64,000 nucleotides of DNA from Bacteroidaceae bacterium (GCA_024697785.1 JAILEU010000079.1:1-64000); one strand, 5' to 3'. Counted from the stretch's first letter, positions 28,840 through 38,735 are shown. Numbers and translations: made by a program. The notes: generated by a model not told the origin, from the letters alone.

Positions 28840-30254
28840 GAGTCGTGAGTGTCTTGGTTGGTATCAGGGCGAATGCCCTTCTGTTTGACGGCGCCGCTGT
28901 TGGCGTCGAGCACAGTGAGCTGCAGGTTGGCGATGGCAAACTCGAGGTCGGCATCCCAGCCGTTCATTGACTTGGCGAAGTAGAGAGGCTGAACCACCAG
29001 CTGCTGGAGGTACTTGCTCAGCGCCTGCTGGATGGTGAACAACTCGCGGGCCTCGGTGCCGTTGATGGTCTTACTCTTGCCAGGGCTGTTGCCGAGGATG
29101 CTGCTGTGTACGCCCATGCCATAGCAGAGCACATTACTGCTCTCCTCGCTGTCCTCGATGTAGTCGCCGCCCTTCTGTTTGTCATCGACGTTATCAATGA
29201 TGATATCCTTCATCTCGCCGCCCTTCATCTGATTGTACTCGAAGGGACTGAGGATGCCGGTACCGGCATTTTCCTCTCCGGCAAGGAAACTGTCAATGTC
29301 CTTCAGGAATTTTGTGCGGACAGCTTTCTTCTTATCGGGCGTGTCTGCTCCGTGGTCCTTGTAGAGCTTCTCGTAATAGCTATCGCGGATATAGACGATG
29401 TGGCGAGGCACCATCTCGTTATGGATAAGGGCTTTCTTGAAGGTGATGATGCTGTTTGAGAAGTCATACCATCCGCTGTCGAATATCGACCACCAGTAGG
29501 GATGAGCGTAGTAGAACCTGCCGCTCGTGGGCAGCGAGAGCATCTGCACCAGACGGCGCTCGCCTGTGGGCTTCTGCTCGCCGTTGTCGTCGGGTACCAT
29601 GCCCATGTGGCGCTTCAGGTCGTAGAGCGGGAAGTTGCGGTCGAGCAGGGGAGTGGCCAGGGTTTCCGTATAGCTCTTGCGCGCCCAGTCGTCACAATAA
29701 CCATGGTAACCAATGTGACCCTTCTTATCCATCCGGCTGATCAAGCTGTAGCAGGTCTCACGCGAACGCATCTGAACCAGGCGATGACCGTCGGTGTTGC
29801 GGTCGAAGATATACTCCACAAACGCATCGCCAAAAATGCGCAGGTCGTTGATGAGCTCCAGGATGAAGCGGTTGACATCGTTGTGCTCCAGAAAGTCGAA
29901 CACCTCAGGCGCCTCGCTGCGCAGCACCTCGTCGACGTGAATCTTGCCGTCATCGGCACGATGACGACGCAGCACCTGAACACCCTCACCATAGGCAATG
30001 GCAGTTTTGAAATCGAGGTTGCTTGAAACAGTGACGTTGCTGCCCGACTTGCGGATGATGTCGAGAGGCAGCGTGTTACTGCCGCCGTCGCGGGGGACGA
30101 AGTCAATCTCCTTGTTGAGGTTCTTCGGCGTCACCTTGAATCCAGCGACGTCGAAGTCCATGATGGTGTCCGAGGTGTCAAAACCAAGCACCACCGAGTT
30201 GCTCTTGCCGAGCAACACGTATTGGCCGAAATCTTCTATGTGGGAGTGTCTCAT
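28836..30254 (-). CDS. Phage portal protein (putative)
   Basis: Portal-like layout with GDAFVEYIFDRNTDGHRLVQMRSRE and C-terminal LSKYLQQLVVQPLYF. Confidence 0.65.
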   Translation of the reverse strand: MRHSHIEDFGQYVLLGKSNSVVLGFDTSDTIMDFDVAGFKVTPKNLNKEIDFVPRDGGSNTLPLDIIRKSGSNVTVSSNLDFKTAIAYGEGVQVLRRHRADDGKIHVDEVLRSEAPEVFDFLEHNDVNRFILELINDLRIFGDAFVEYIFDRNTDGHRLVQMRSRETCYSLISRMDKKGHIGYHGYCDDWARKSYTETLATPLLDRNFPLYDLKRHMGMVPDDNGEQKPTGERRLVQMLSLPTSGRFYYAHPYWWSIFDSGWYDFSNSIITFKKALIHNEMVPRHIVYIRDSYYEKLYKDHGADTPDKKKAVRTKFLKDIDSFLAGEENAGTGILSPFEYNQMKGGEMKDIIIDNVDDKQKGGDYIEDSEESSNVLCYGMGVHSSILGNSPGKSKTINGTEARELFTIQQALSKYLQQLVVQPLYFAKSMNGWDADLEFAIANLQLTVLDANSGAVKQKGIRPDTNQDTHDS

Positions 30255-30256
30255 TG

Positions 30257-30526
30257 TTAATGATAGACTTTCTTGTGGTTGAACTCAGTAATCAGGCACG
30301 TCCTCACCTTGCGGGGGTGGAGGGTGTGGGGTGGCTGGATGTTGACCGTCCCGCCGCTGCTGTGGCGCGAGGTAAGGGAACAGCCCGTCCACGTGATAAA
30401 CGCCCGGTCGCTCCGGCTGAAGAAAGTGAGCGAAAACCGCACTGGTCGACCATCTGGCCTGAGACTGGCCATATCTTCCAACATCTTCTGATATTTGATG
30501 AAGTGTTCATTCATCGCGGGATGCAT
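30257..30526 (-). CDS. Small hypothetical phage protein
   Basis: 89-aa ORF between portal and lysis genes; overlaps neighbour by 20 bp. Confidence 0.5.
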   Translation of the reverse strand: MHPAMNEHFIKYQKMLEDMASLRPDGRPVRFSLTFFSRSDRAFITWTGCSLTSRHSSGGTVNIQPPHTLHPRKVRTCLITEFNHKKVYH

Positions 30527-31097
30527 ATTGGGCTATACGGCACAGCAGCTTAAAAAGCAGGGCCACTATAATGGACAACAATATGAAAAGCACAAAACCC
30601 ATCAGCCAGGCCACCGCACGCGAAAGGCCGCCTTTCATAGGGTCGTCTTCTGAAAAAGAAGAGGCTGCCGAGGAAAGGGTGTCGGCGTTGATGAAAAGCG
30701 ATGTGTCAACAGCTGCAGATGTGGAGAGCGACATAGTCTCGGACGCCGACTGTTCTACCGTCAACACCGACCGCTGCGACTGCGAGGTGTCGTGGCGTGA
30801 GGTGGTGCGGTGCCGGACGGCAGACGTCAGAACCACACGGCCACCCAGCGTGTCCCACGTCAGCGCCAGACTGTCCATTTCGGACATCTGTTCATCACGG
30901 ACTGTGTACGCGCTGTCATCTGTTATAGCAAGAAGAGCGGATAGGGCGCGAATGCTATCGGTGGCCGATTCTATATGAGCCGACATGGTCTGAACAGCAT
31001 TGTGCCTCACCGTGTGGCGACGGCTGACACAAGATGCCAACAGCACAAGCAGCATGGCGGTAGCGAAGAGGGGGAGAAGGTTACGGTTCGTCTTCAT
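30507..31097 (-). CDS. Lipoprotein with C-terminal TM: candidate unimolecular spanin
   Basis: Start at MKTNRNLL (31097); lipobox LLASC; C-terminal TM AWLMGFVLFILLSIIVALLFKLLC. Confidence 0.55.
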   Translation of the reverse strand: MKTNRNLLPLFATAMLLVLLASCVSRRHTVRHNAVQTMSAHIESATDSIRALSALLAITDDSAYTVRDEQMSEMDSLALTWDTLGGRVVLTSAVRHRTTSRHDTSQSQRSVLTVEQSASETMSLSTSAAVDTSLFINADTLSSAASSFSEDDPMKGGLSRAVAWLMGFVLFILLSIIVALLFKLLCRIAQYASRDE

Positions 31098-31344
31098 CTT
31101 TCTGGGTAATGGTGACCGACGTGTTGTTGTGCTCAACCTTTGCACCAAGGCCCTTGTCGATGGCGCGGTGAACTTCGTAGAGCGCGGCGAAGGCGAAGAT
31201 TTCGCCCACACCGGCAAAGACGGACGGGTCGATGGCACCCGTGGGAGGCAGCACGAACGAGGCAATGATGAGCCCCAGACTGGCCAGCGAGAACACCTGA
31301 AACAGGATGTCGCGCTTCAATACGGAAATAATCTTCTTGGCCAT
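31081..31344 (-). CDS. Small membrane protein, candidate holin
   Basis: MAKKIISVLKRDILFQVFSLASLGLIIASFVLPP...VFAGVGEIFAFAALYEV; two hydrophobic segments, next to the spanin candidate. Confidence 0.5.
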   Translation of the reverse strand: MAKKIISVLKRDILFQVFSLASLGLIIASFVLPPTGAIDPSVFAGVGEIFAFAALYEVHRAIDKGLGAKVEHNNTSVTITQKDEDEP

Positions 31345-31401
31345 ACACAACGTTTTTTCTCATACAAAAGTATATACGTAGATAACGCGCGGAAAGGACA
31401 A

Positions 31402-33111
31402 TTATCGCCCGATAAACACGAGACCTCCACTGCGCTCGGAACCGTCGGTATAATAGAAATTCATACCATACCAAAGAGTATCGAAAGCATCGGTGACGTG
31501 CGTCTTGTACTCATCTGGATTGTCAGGGGTGTCCTGTGTGCCTTCGGGAGTCTTGTCTTTTTCAAAGCCGTTCTTACCCTGGCGAATACCTGTCTGCTCC
31601 ATGGCCAGCTTCAGGAACTCTGTCCCCATGGCATTGAAACGGATAGCCAGATAACCTGGATCACCTTTGAGGGCGAGGTCGATGGCTTCATGCTTCCACG
31701 CATGCTGAGGGGGCGGGCCGACGAATCTCATGGTGACCGTCCAGCCGTTCTCCTCAAAAACTCGCTCGATCAAGTCGGCATAACTCTCACTGCTGCTGCC
31801 GGTCTCCCAGACAAAGGTGGAATCATAATAGACTGTGCACGTATGCGACAGCTTGGGCGCGTAATAGTCGCAGACGTTCTGTACGAGCTCCTGTAGCTTC
31901 AGGGGAGTCTTCACGAAAAAACTGTGCAACACCTTCATGGTGTGACCGTCTTTCTGTGCTACCACAGCGCTGTTGATGGCAGCATTGGAGTCGAAAGCCA
32001 TGTGAAGCGGACGGTTGTAGTCAACGTCATCGTCGCCCAGGCAATTGGCTGAAGTGGCGATTAGCGACTTCCAGTTGCGGGGAAGACTGTCTATCGTCCC
32101 GCTGTCTGAAGGGATATAGAAATGAACGTTGTCATCCAATGCGGAGTAGAACCCATTGGGCACCTTGAAAAGGCGCTCGTTTAAAAAGGCCGTCCGCCAG
32201 ATCAGAGGAGGGGAGTCGCGGTACATCTGCCAGATGTAATCTTCTCCGACTACCTCGAGATTGTCAAAGATGTCATATTCGCCATAGAACACCGTGAACT
32301 CCCTGGTCTTTCCTTTCTGTTTAATGACGGGCGGCTGGAACTTACGGGCAAGGTCCAGATCCTTGCGCAGCAGACGGACACAGCGGTCGCGGTACTCCTC
32401 AGTGATTCCTTCCGTTCGCTCCATCGTCTTCAGCTGGCGATAGAGGTTCCTGATATAATTAATGTGCCCGGCATCCATCTCTTCCTCCTTATCGAGAATC
32501 CATCGCCCGCGGCTGGAGGTAGGCATGTCGGTGGTATAGCAGACGCTGTGGTGATGGGGGCAGTTGCCGAAGTACTGTTCGTTACCTCGGTTGGCGGGAT
32601 TGACTTCGCTCTTGATCTTCTCGTAGTCGAGAAACTTGGCCTCTGGACCGATGACCCAGTCGAGGCTCATGGAGTTAGCACTCATGCCCTGGTTGAAAGA
32701 CAGGACAACAACAAACGTGCCGTTCCAGAAGTGCATCCCGTTCTTATAAGCATCCATCAGTACGGGCCGCTTGGGCTGTGCAAAATTCATGCTCGGAGGC
32801 GCTTTGTGACCGACTACGTAATGAACGCCTTCAATGTAGCCCCATGTCTTCAGGGCGTGGCAGATGGCAGGAAGGGTGTTGTTCCATGCCTTGCTGTAGG
32901 TGGGCGACAACAGTGCTCCGGTGCTGCCAGGCATTTCCCATACGTTGCGGAGGATGAAACGGGCATCGACACCTTCGCTCTTGCCGGTTCCGCGGCTGCA
33001 TACAAGGTATTCGTCGTGCGCTCCAATGGCCATGGCGGCACGCTGCATCTTATTGAAGAACTTCTTCTGGACGTCGGCCGCACGCTTGCGAAACATCTGC
33101 TCGTCAATCAT
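31402..33111 (-). CDS. terL: Terminase large subunit
   Basis: Walker A-like CSRGTGKSEG; LDWVIGPEAKFLDYEKI; nuclease-type C-terminus with MAFDSNAAINSAV. Confidence 0.82.
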   Translation of the reverse strand: MIDEQMFRKRAADVQKKFFNKMQRAAMAIGAHDEYLVCSRGTGKSEGVDARFILRNVWEMPGSTGALLSPTYSKAWNNTLPAICHALKTWGYIEGVHYVVGHKAPPSMNFAQPKRPVLMDAYKNGMHFWNGTFVVVLSFNQGMSANSMSLDWVIGPEAKFLDYEKIKSEVNPANRGNEQYFGNCPHHHSVCYTTDMPTSSRGRWILDKEEEMDAGHINYIRNLYRQLKTMERTEGITEEYRDRCVRLLRKDLDLARKFQPPVIKQKGKTREFTVFYGEYDIFDNLEVVGEDYIWQMYRDSPPLIWRTAFLNERLFKVPNGFYSALDDNVHFYIPSDSGTIDSLPRNWKSLIATSANCLGDDDVDYNRPLHMAFDSNAAINSAVVAQKDGHTMKVLHSFFVKTPLKLQELVQNVCDYYAPKLSHTCTVYYDSTFVWETGSSSESYADLIERVFEENGWTVTMRFVGPPPQHAWKHEAIDLALKGDPGYLAIRFNAMGTEFLKLAMEQTGIRQGKNGFEKDKTPEGTQDTPDNPDEYKTHVTDAFDTLWYGMNFYYTDGSERSGGLVFIGR

Positions 33112-33676
33112 CGGCCACCTCCTCGTACTGTGCGTCCTCAGCCCTGCCCAGGAAAAGCTCGCGGAGACGCTTCCTTTTTGCCTCCAGCTCGTCAGTAGGT
33201 ATAGCCTTCATCCCCTCTATAAGCGTGAGGTCGTCAGATGGCTCGAAGATAGGAGGCAGCATCTCACTCCAGTCCATGGACTCGTCATCCTTATCAAGCC
33301 GCGTATATTTGCCCAGTTTGTCGAGCGCGGCTGCTGCACCCTTGGCATCCTCCTTGCGCATGGCCATGGCATAGATTTCCTTAGCCCCTTCGATAACAAG
33401 ATGCCGGTACCAGTTCTTACCGGCAAGGGATATGTTGCCAGTAATCTTGGTCACGGCAGCCACATCGCGGTATGCCTGGCTCTTTCCAACAGGGTCACAA
33501 AGACCGTTGCAGCCGTGCATAAGGTAGTCCACTATCTCCTTGTCAGGCGTCAGCGGATTGTCCATCTTTCGCGTTATACACAGTTCATAGCGACGCTTCA
33601 CCTGCAGCTCCAAAGGAGAGAGAGACGAGCAGACGGAAGCATCCTTAAACAGAAACTGTGTGATATCGCGCTTCAT
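33104..33676 (-). CDS. Terminase-associated protein (small-subunit-like)
   Basis: Overlaps terL start by 8 bp; DNA-packaging neighbourhood. Confidence 0.5.
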   Translation of the reverse strand: MKRDITQFLFKDASVCSSLSPLELQVKRRYELCITRKMDNPLTPDKEIVDYLMHGCNGLCDPVGKSQAYRDVAAVTKITGNISLAGKNWYRHLVIEGAKEIYAMAMRKEDAKGAAAALDKLGKYTRLDKDDESMDWSEMLPPIFEPSDDLTLIEGMKAIPTDELEAKRKRLRELFLGRAEDAQYEEVADD

Positions 33677-34011
33677 AAATAATCGTTTTCTTGAAGGTAA
33701 CTGTCGGCCAATGGCTGTGCTGCAGGACTCCCCTTCAGGGCGAAGTCGACGACTTTCTTCCTCAGCTTTAACTTGGTGTCGAGACGGCCTTTCTTATAGG
33801 CTATGGATAAGGGGGTGTTGATATCATTCTTCAGATTGTAAATAAAAAGGCCCGTCTCTTCAGGTGTCATCCCAATGAGCAGAGCGACCTCACGGGCTGG
33901 CATCAGAGCTGCCGCCATGCGTTCTATCTCTGAACACGACTCGGCATCCTCAAACCTCGACAGGGAGGGCTGCGTCAAAGATGGAGTCAAAGGATTCTCT
34001 GAAGTATTCAT
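33673..34011 (-). CDS. Small HTH-like protein
   Basis: MNTSENPLT...LMPAREVALLIGMTPEETGLFIYN; overlaps the next gene by 4 bp. Confidence 0.5.
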   Translation of the reverse strand: MNTSENPLTPSLTQPSLSRFEDAESCSEIERMAAALMPAREVALLIGMTPEETGLFIYNLKNDINTPLSIAYKKGRLDTKLKLRKKVVDFALKGSPAAQPLADSYLQENDYL

Positions 34012-34432
34012 AATGCCGTCCTGATGTAAAGTAAAAACCACTTTCGATACGGGTGGCTCGGTTTAGATTGGCGCTGCCGGTGATGCCGAACTGATAGCAT
34101 TCGTTCTCTATGAGCAGCAGCTTAGCGTGGGTGTGATCGATACGGATATCCGTTGTTAGGCTGGAGGCGAAAAGGAGAAGGCCAATCTTGTGACGCTGAA
34201 TGCCGAGGTCGAGCACCATTTTCAGGTTTCGGACGTTGGCGGTACCGCTGATCACACGCAGGCTCTCCTCACTGATATTGTATGACATGAGACGCAAATC
34301 GGCAGGTCCGATGGTTTCTAACAGAGAGGGCAGCACATCATGTACTGCCCAGTCTCCTCTGTTCATGAAAGGCTCTATCGAACCAGGCTCTAAAGCCATG
34401 GGGAAGAATTCGTCAAGAAGCTGCTTCCTCAT
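33950..34432 (-). CDS. Phospholipase D-like (single HKD) domain protein
   Basis: HTHAKLLLIENECYQFGITGSANLNRATRIESGF. Confidence 0.6.
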   Translation of the reverse strand: MRKQLLDEFFPMALEPGSIEPFMNRGDWAVHDVLPSLLETIGPADLRLMSYNISEESLRVISGTANVRNLKMVLDLGIQRHKIGLLLFASSLTTDIRIDHTHAKLLLIENECYQFGITGSANLNRATRIESGFYFTSGRHYEYFRESFDSIFDAALPVEV

Positions 34433-35201
34433 CGGCTATCTGTTTCTCGAGATCCGCCAGTTCCTGCTCATATCGGGCGAGGCGCTCAAGAGCCTTGGCG
34501 GCAGCTTCGGCATTGCCTTCAGCCTGATATTTCTCCGCCGCCTTGCGGTTAGTGCGGATGTTGTCATTGAGCCGTTTCAGATTACGTGTGAGCTCTATGC
34601 CCTTGGCAACATCGCTGCGCTGCATCCCAGCATCGTCGGTTGACGAGCCGTCCTTGTCTGACGCCCAGTCGTCAAGTTCGTCCCAGAGCTGACGACGTTC
34701 ATCGTCCAGCTTGCACAGCTCATCGGCGATGGTAGCGGCTTCTTCGCCCTCTGCATGCGAGAGGTCGGCATGCAGCCTGGCCATCAGGGGAACGAGCTCC
34801 TTGATGCGCCCGTACTTGGCCGACATCTCTTCAGGAAGGTCGCCCTCCAGGAACTTCTTTGTGCCTCCAGCGAGCTCGATATAGGCAGGAGCTTCGTCCT
34901 TCGCATTTGGAGCAGGCTGGGCAGGCGTAGCTGCGGGCTTGCTCGGAGAGACGTACTCCGCCTGCAGCACTTGCTGGTAGGGAAGCGGATTCAGCGAAAT
35001 GTTCTCCGCGATGCGCTGCAGCTTGGCAACAAGCAACGTCATGTGCTGGGCTCCGGCCGGAACTGCTGCGACGCTATGGAAGTAGACTCCATAGCGTTCT
35101 ACGAGCTCCTTGTTGGCCAGGCGGTCAAACAGCACGAGACCCTCAGCGTAGTTGCGCTGAGGTTCTCGTAACCATTGATTAAGTTTCTCTAATGTCGTCA
35201 T
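34413..35201 (-). CDS. Phage virion-associated coiled-coil protein
   Basis: 262-aa ORF, highly charged helical C-terminus. Confidence 0.45.
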   Translation of the reverse strand: MTTLEKLNQWLREPQRNYAEGLVLFDRLANKELVERYGVYFHSVAAVPAGAQHMTLLVAKLQRIAENISLNPLPYQQVLQAEYVSPSKPAATPAQPAPNAKDEAPAYIELAGGTKKFLEGDLPEEMSAKYGRIKELVPLMARLHADLSHAEGEEAATIADELCKLDDERRQLWDELDDWASDKDGSSTDDAGMQRSDVAKGIELTRNLKRLNDNIRTNRKAAEKYQAEGNAEAAAKALERLARYEQELADLEKQIADEEAAS

Positions 35202-35213
35202 AGCTGTTGAAAC

Positions 35214-35903
35214 TTAGGAGGGATAGGTCAGCGTACCCGCAACGGGGTCAACGGTGAACTGGTCGTCCAGATAGACATCGGACTGATTGCTCGGTGCCGA
35301 GAACTCGAACTTCGAGCCGCGAAGATCTGCGCGAGCCTGGCCGCCAGTCTTGCTGGGAGAAATGTGGCAGGGAAGGGCGGGAGTGCCGACCATCTGCTGC
35401 TTTCCGTCTGGATCAGCGATGATGACGATGCAGGGACGGTTCTTGATAAAGGCCGCGAAGCCGGCTATCTCTGACTCATTGCCAGGATAGAAGAACTCAC
35501 CCTTCTGCTCAAAGCTCTTACCATCCACCTCACCAACACTGTCTGCATTGTAGGTTACCTTGGCCTCGGTGGAATAGATGAATATAGGAGCATACTTGTT
35601 TTCCGTCTCGCCGATATTCTTGAAGATAAACTTACCGGCAGCGGTTACATAGTCCGCCCAGTCGGCTGGAACTGCGGGAAGGGCTGGAGCTGCAGAGATG
35701 TAGTCCAGGGGAATCACGGCAGCCCAGTTGCTGTAGCCGCCCATGTTATTCTTTCCCTGCTGATAGAGCAGAGGCCCCATCACAGCGAGGGACACGGCAA
35801 CATCGTCGCCAAGAGGAAGACCGAACGCCTGAGCGCCCGAGAAAAGGAGAGCCGTGGCCAGCAGCCCGGCGAAAACGAGAAGAATTTTCTTAAAAGTTTT
35901 CAT
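35214..35903 (-). CDS. Putative major tail/virion protein with N-terminal hydrophobic segment
   Basis: Start at MKTFKKILLVFAGLLATALLFSGAQAFG; adjacent to major capsid gene. Confidence 0.5.
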   Translation of the reverse strand: MKTFKKILLVFAGLLATALLFSGAQAFGLPLGDDVAVSLAVMGPLLYQQGKNNMGGYSNWAAVIPLDYISAAPALPAVPADWADYVTAAGKFIFKNIGETENKYAPIFIYSTEAKVTYNADSVGEVDGKSFEQKGEFFYPGNESEIAGFAAFIKNRPCIVIIADPDGKQQMVGTPALPCHISPSKTGGQARADLRGSKFEFSAPSNQSDVYLDDQFTVDPVAGTLTYPS

Positions 35904-35953
35904 TTTATTCTTTTTTAGCGGGGAGCCGCGCAAGCGACTCCCCTGGTGAATGG

Positions 35954-37222
35954 TTAGTTAGCGGTATAAGACGCCGTCTTGACGATGTCTTCACCGGCCT
36001 TGACCGTGATGCTGATGTCAGCAGGAGCGGTATAGCCTTCGACAGCCTCGAACTTGATGGTGTAGCTGCCAGGAACAAGGCCGAGGATGTACTGGCCGGA
36101 GCTGCGATGCTTGGTGTAGCCATCCAGATACCAGCGGGCAGCAGAGGGACCGGTGATATCGACACGAACGGCACCCGTGGAGGTGTAGTCGCCGGCAAGG
36201 TTCAGGCTGTTGTTGGTCTGGTCGTTCACACGGAACATCTTCTCGTGCCAGTCGCGGAGACGCGTGCCATAGCTGGCCTGCAGCCAGAACTGCACATCGT
36301 TGGGATCCTCGTAGGGGCTGCGAACCAGCACGAACTGCGAGGCGGAAGAGGTGTTCCAGCCGAAGTCGAGCAGACCGGGCTTCATGAGCATGACACGGTT
36401 GCCCGTGCCGATGGCGACATGGGAGATGAACTCCAGACCGGGGCAGAGGGCGTCCTCGCGAATCTGTGTCTTCACCTGCTCCATGGTGGGCATGTCGAAC
36501 GCCTTGACCTTGTTGCGGAAGGCGGCACGGACGTTGACAAGCACGTTCTCCGGAATGTAGAGCAGCGGGGCACCACCGATGTTGCTGCGGAGCATGTTGT
36601 GAGCACCGCCGATGAAGTCGACCAGGTTCTCGTAGGCAGCCGTATCGTTGCTGTCCACAGGGGCGTCAAAGGCTCCGGTGGGGGCATAGTTGCCGCGGGC
36701 TGCGGTGATGTTGCCGCCGGTGATGAGGGCGTCGATGATAGCATCGAAGCCGTTGAAGCACGAGAGGGCGTTGACGCCTTCGTCGTTACGCTCGGCGGGG
36801 AACAGGGCAAACATCAGGTCTTCGGCGTGAGTCTTGATCATCGTCTGGATGATCTTATACTCCAGGGGGTGCTGCTTCGTCTTGTTGTCGAAGGGTTTGC
36901 CACCGAGGAACTGCACGTCGGTATCCTTGTAGTTCGTGATGTTTTCCTTGGCCGAGAAATAGGTCTCATAAACCGAGAGGTCGGAGCTCTCGTAGGCGAG
37001 CATGCCATCCTTATAGGAGACTGTGAGACCAGCCACGTAGGGACGGGTACCGCCGCTCTTGCGACGCTCGTTGTGGATGACATCCTTCATGTCCACCTTC
37101 ATCACGTTCAGGCGGAGGGCCTTGATGGCCTCGGTCAGCGCAAAGGCCGGCAGCTGGCGAAGCAGAGGATCATACTTCTCAGCAGCCTTGCGCAGACCGT
37201 CAACAGTTACAATTTTTGCCAT
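35954..37222 (-). CDS. Major capsid protein with C-terminal PEGA/Ig-like domain (putative)
   Basis: Follows protease-scaffold gene; C-terminus VRVDITGPSAARWYLDGYTKHRSSGQYILGLVPGSYTIKFEAVEGYTAPADISITVKAG. Confidence 0.68.
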   Translation of the reverse strand: MAKIVTVDGLRKAAEKYDPLLRQLPAFALTEAIKALRLNVMKVDMKDVIHNERRKSGGTRPYVAGLTVSYKDGMLAYESSDLSVYETYFSAKENITNYKDTDVQFLGGKPFDNKTKQHPLEYKIIQTMIKTHAEDLMFALFPAERNDEGVNALSCFNGFDAIIDALITGGNITAARGNYAPTGAFDAPVDSNDTAAYENLVDFIGGAHNMLRSNIGGAPLLYIPENVLVNVRAAFRNKVKAFDMPTMEQVKTQIREDALCPGLEFISHVAIGTGNRVMLMKPGLLDFGWNTSSASQFVLVRSPYEDPNDVQFWLQASYGTRLRDWHEKMFRVNDQTNNSLNLAGDYTSTGAVRVDITGPSAARWYLDGYTKHRSSGQYILGLVPGSYTIKFEAVEGYTAPADISITVKAGEDIVKTASYTAN

Positions 37223-37260
37223 GGATAGGAAAGGTTAAAAGGTTAGTTGTTCGTGGCTGA

Positions 37261-38229
37261 TTAGTCCAGCATGCCGAGCTTGTCGGCGCCGGCAATGATG
37301 GAAGCGTAGTCGTCGGTATTGGCAGCTGCCTGGAGGAACTTGTCCACGTCGCTCAGCGTCTCATCGGCAGGATCACCGGCAGGGTTGAGGTCGGGCGAGG
37401 GGACGGCCGACTTCTTCAGGTTCTCAACTTGCTGCTTCAGGGCGGACTCGGAAGTCTTGAGCGAAGCAATCTCGCTGTCCTTGGATGCCAAGGCGGTGGC
37501 GTGAGAGGCGATGACATCCGAGAGCTCCTTCGTCTTTGAAGCCAGCTCCGTGGTCTTCGTCTCCAGCTCGCTGCGCAGACGCGCCATCTCGCCGTCAAGC
37601 GACAGCAGCTGCTCGTCGGTCAGCTCTGTTTCCTGAGCCTTATCCTTCGGAATACCGAGGAAGGCCAGCACAGCAGAAAGGGTTTCTTTCAGTTTCATAG
37701 GCTGTTTTTGGGGGTTAGAGGTTGGTAATGAGGGTATGTAGTTCACATCGTTTTTCAGCGAAAGGGCAAGTACGTTGTCCGAGGGGCCATAGAGGCGCAC
37801 GGCGTTGGCGTTGGCGGGAATATCGACGAAGCTGGCCTCCATGAGTTCCCACTCCGTTACAGACTCGCGCGTCTGGCCGGGAAGAAGATCCTTCTCGTTC
37901 TTCGACGTCGAGATGACGACAAGGCCGATGGAGGTGGCGCTGATGGTGCCCGCCTCCACCTTGGCGCAGACAAGCTTCGACAGATCGTCCACACAGTCGA
38001 ACACCGGCACGGCCGTGATACTTTCGTCCGTCACCTCGATGTCCTCCCAGTGGCCGATGGGCTTAGACTCGCCCCAGTACTGGTTACCCTCATCCCTGAA
38101 GTGCATCCAGAGCATGACGGGGTTCTTCTTGAAACGCTCCAGACGGCCGCCGCTCGTGATGACGCGGTAGCCATAAGAGTTCAGACTGTTGTCTGTAAGA
38201 ACAAAGCGCTTGTCAATCTTCTTGGCCAT
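37261..38229 (-). CDS. Prohead protease fused to coiled-coil scaffold-like region
   Basis: MAKKIDKRFVLTDNSLNSYGYRVITSGGRLERFKKNPVMLWMH... then coiled coil MARLRSELETKTTELASKTKEL... Confidence 0.68.
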   Translation of the reverse strand: MAKKIDKRFVLTDNSLNSYGYRVITSGGRLERFKKNPVMLWMHFRDEGNQYWGESKPIGHWEDIEVTDESITAVPVFDCVDDLSKLVCAKVEAGTISATSIGLVVISTSKNEKDLLPGQTRESVTEWELMEASFVDIPANANAVRLYGPSDNVLALSLKNDVNYIPSLPTSNPQKQPMKLKETLSAVLAFLGIPKDKAQETELTDEQLLSLDGEMARLRSELETKTTELASKTKELSDVIASHATALASKDSEIASLKTSESALKQQVENLKKSAVPSPDLNPAGDPADETLSDVDKFLQAAANTDDYASIIAGADKLGMLD

Positions 38230-38291
38230 AGCATGATTATTTACGCTACAAAGATAGGCAGACGCACCCCGCGCGAAAAAGACTAAAAACG

Positions 38292-38735
38292 CTATTGCAA
38301 CCCTTGGTAAGGGACCTCCGAGACAAGTTTCAGCCGATAGTTGTGACCGTCGGCTGCTGTCGTGCCTGGTACCCGCACCAGCGAACCGTGCATCGGCCAT
38401 TCCTTGGTGCCATAGAAAACGACGTCACCCGAGGCGTAGAAGCAGCGCAGCAGGCAACCCTTCACCGTCGCCAGCGAAGCATAGCTCTTCAGCGGTTCCG
38501 TCACACGGAAGAGGTTCAACGTCGCCTCCGTATGCAGCAGCTTGCCCGCATCGGAGTCCTCTACGTCGGGGCTGACCGTCGAACGAAGCTGAGCCAAAGG
38601 GAGCGACACCCAGACAGCACCCGGCTCTAACACAAGCGACACTACGTAGCCGTCGGCAATCTCAACCGACGCTACTTCGTCAATACACACAATGTCCGCG
38701 GCCACAATACCGCCAAGCCTATTCTCTATTTCCAT
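38292..38735 (-). CDS. Hypothetical phage protein
   Basis: Start at MEIENRLGGIVAADIV (38735). Confidence 0.5.
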   Translation of the reverse strand: MEIENRLGGIVAADIVCIDEVASVEIADGYVVSLVLEPGAVWVSLPLAQLRSTVSPDVEDSDAGKLLHTEATLNLFRVTEPLKSYASLATVKGCLLRCFYASGDVVFYGTKEWPMHGSLVRVPGTTAADGHNYRLKLVSEVPYQGLQ

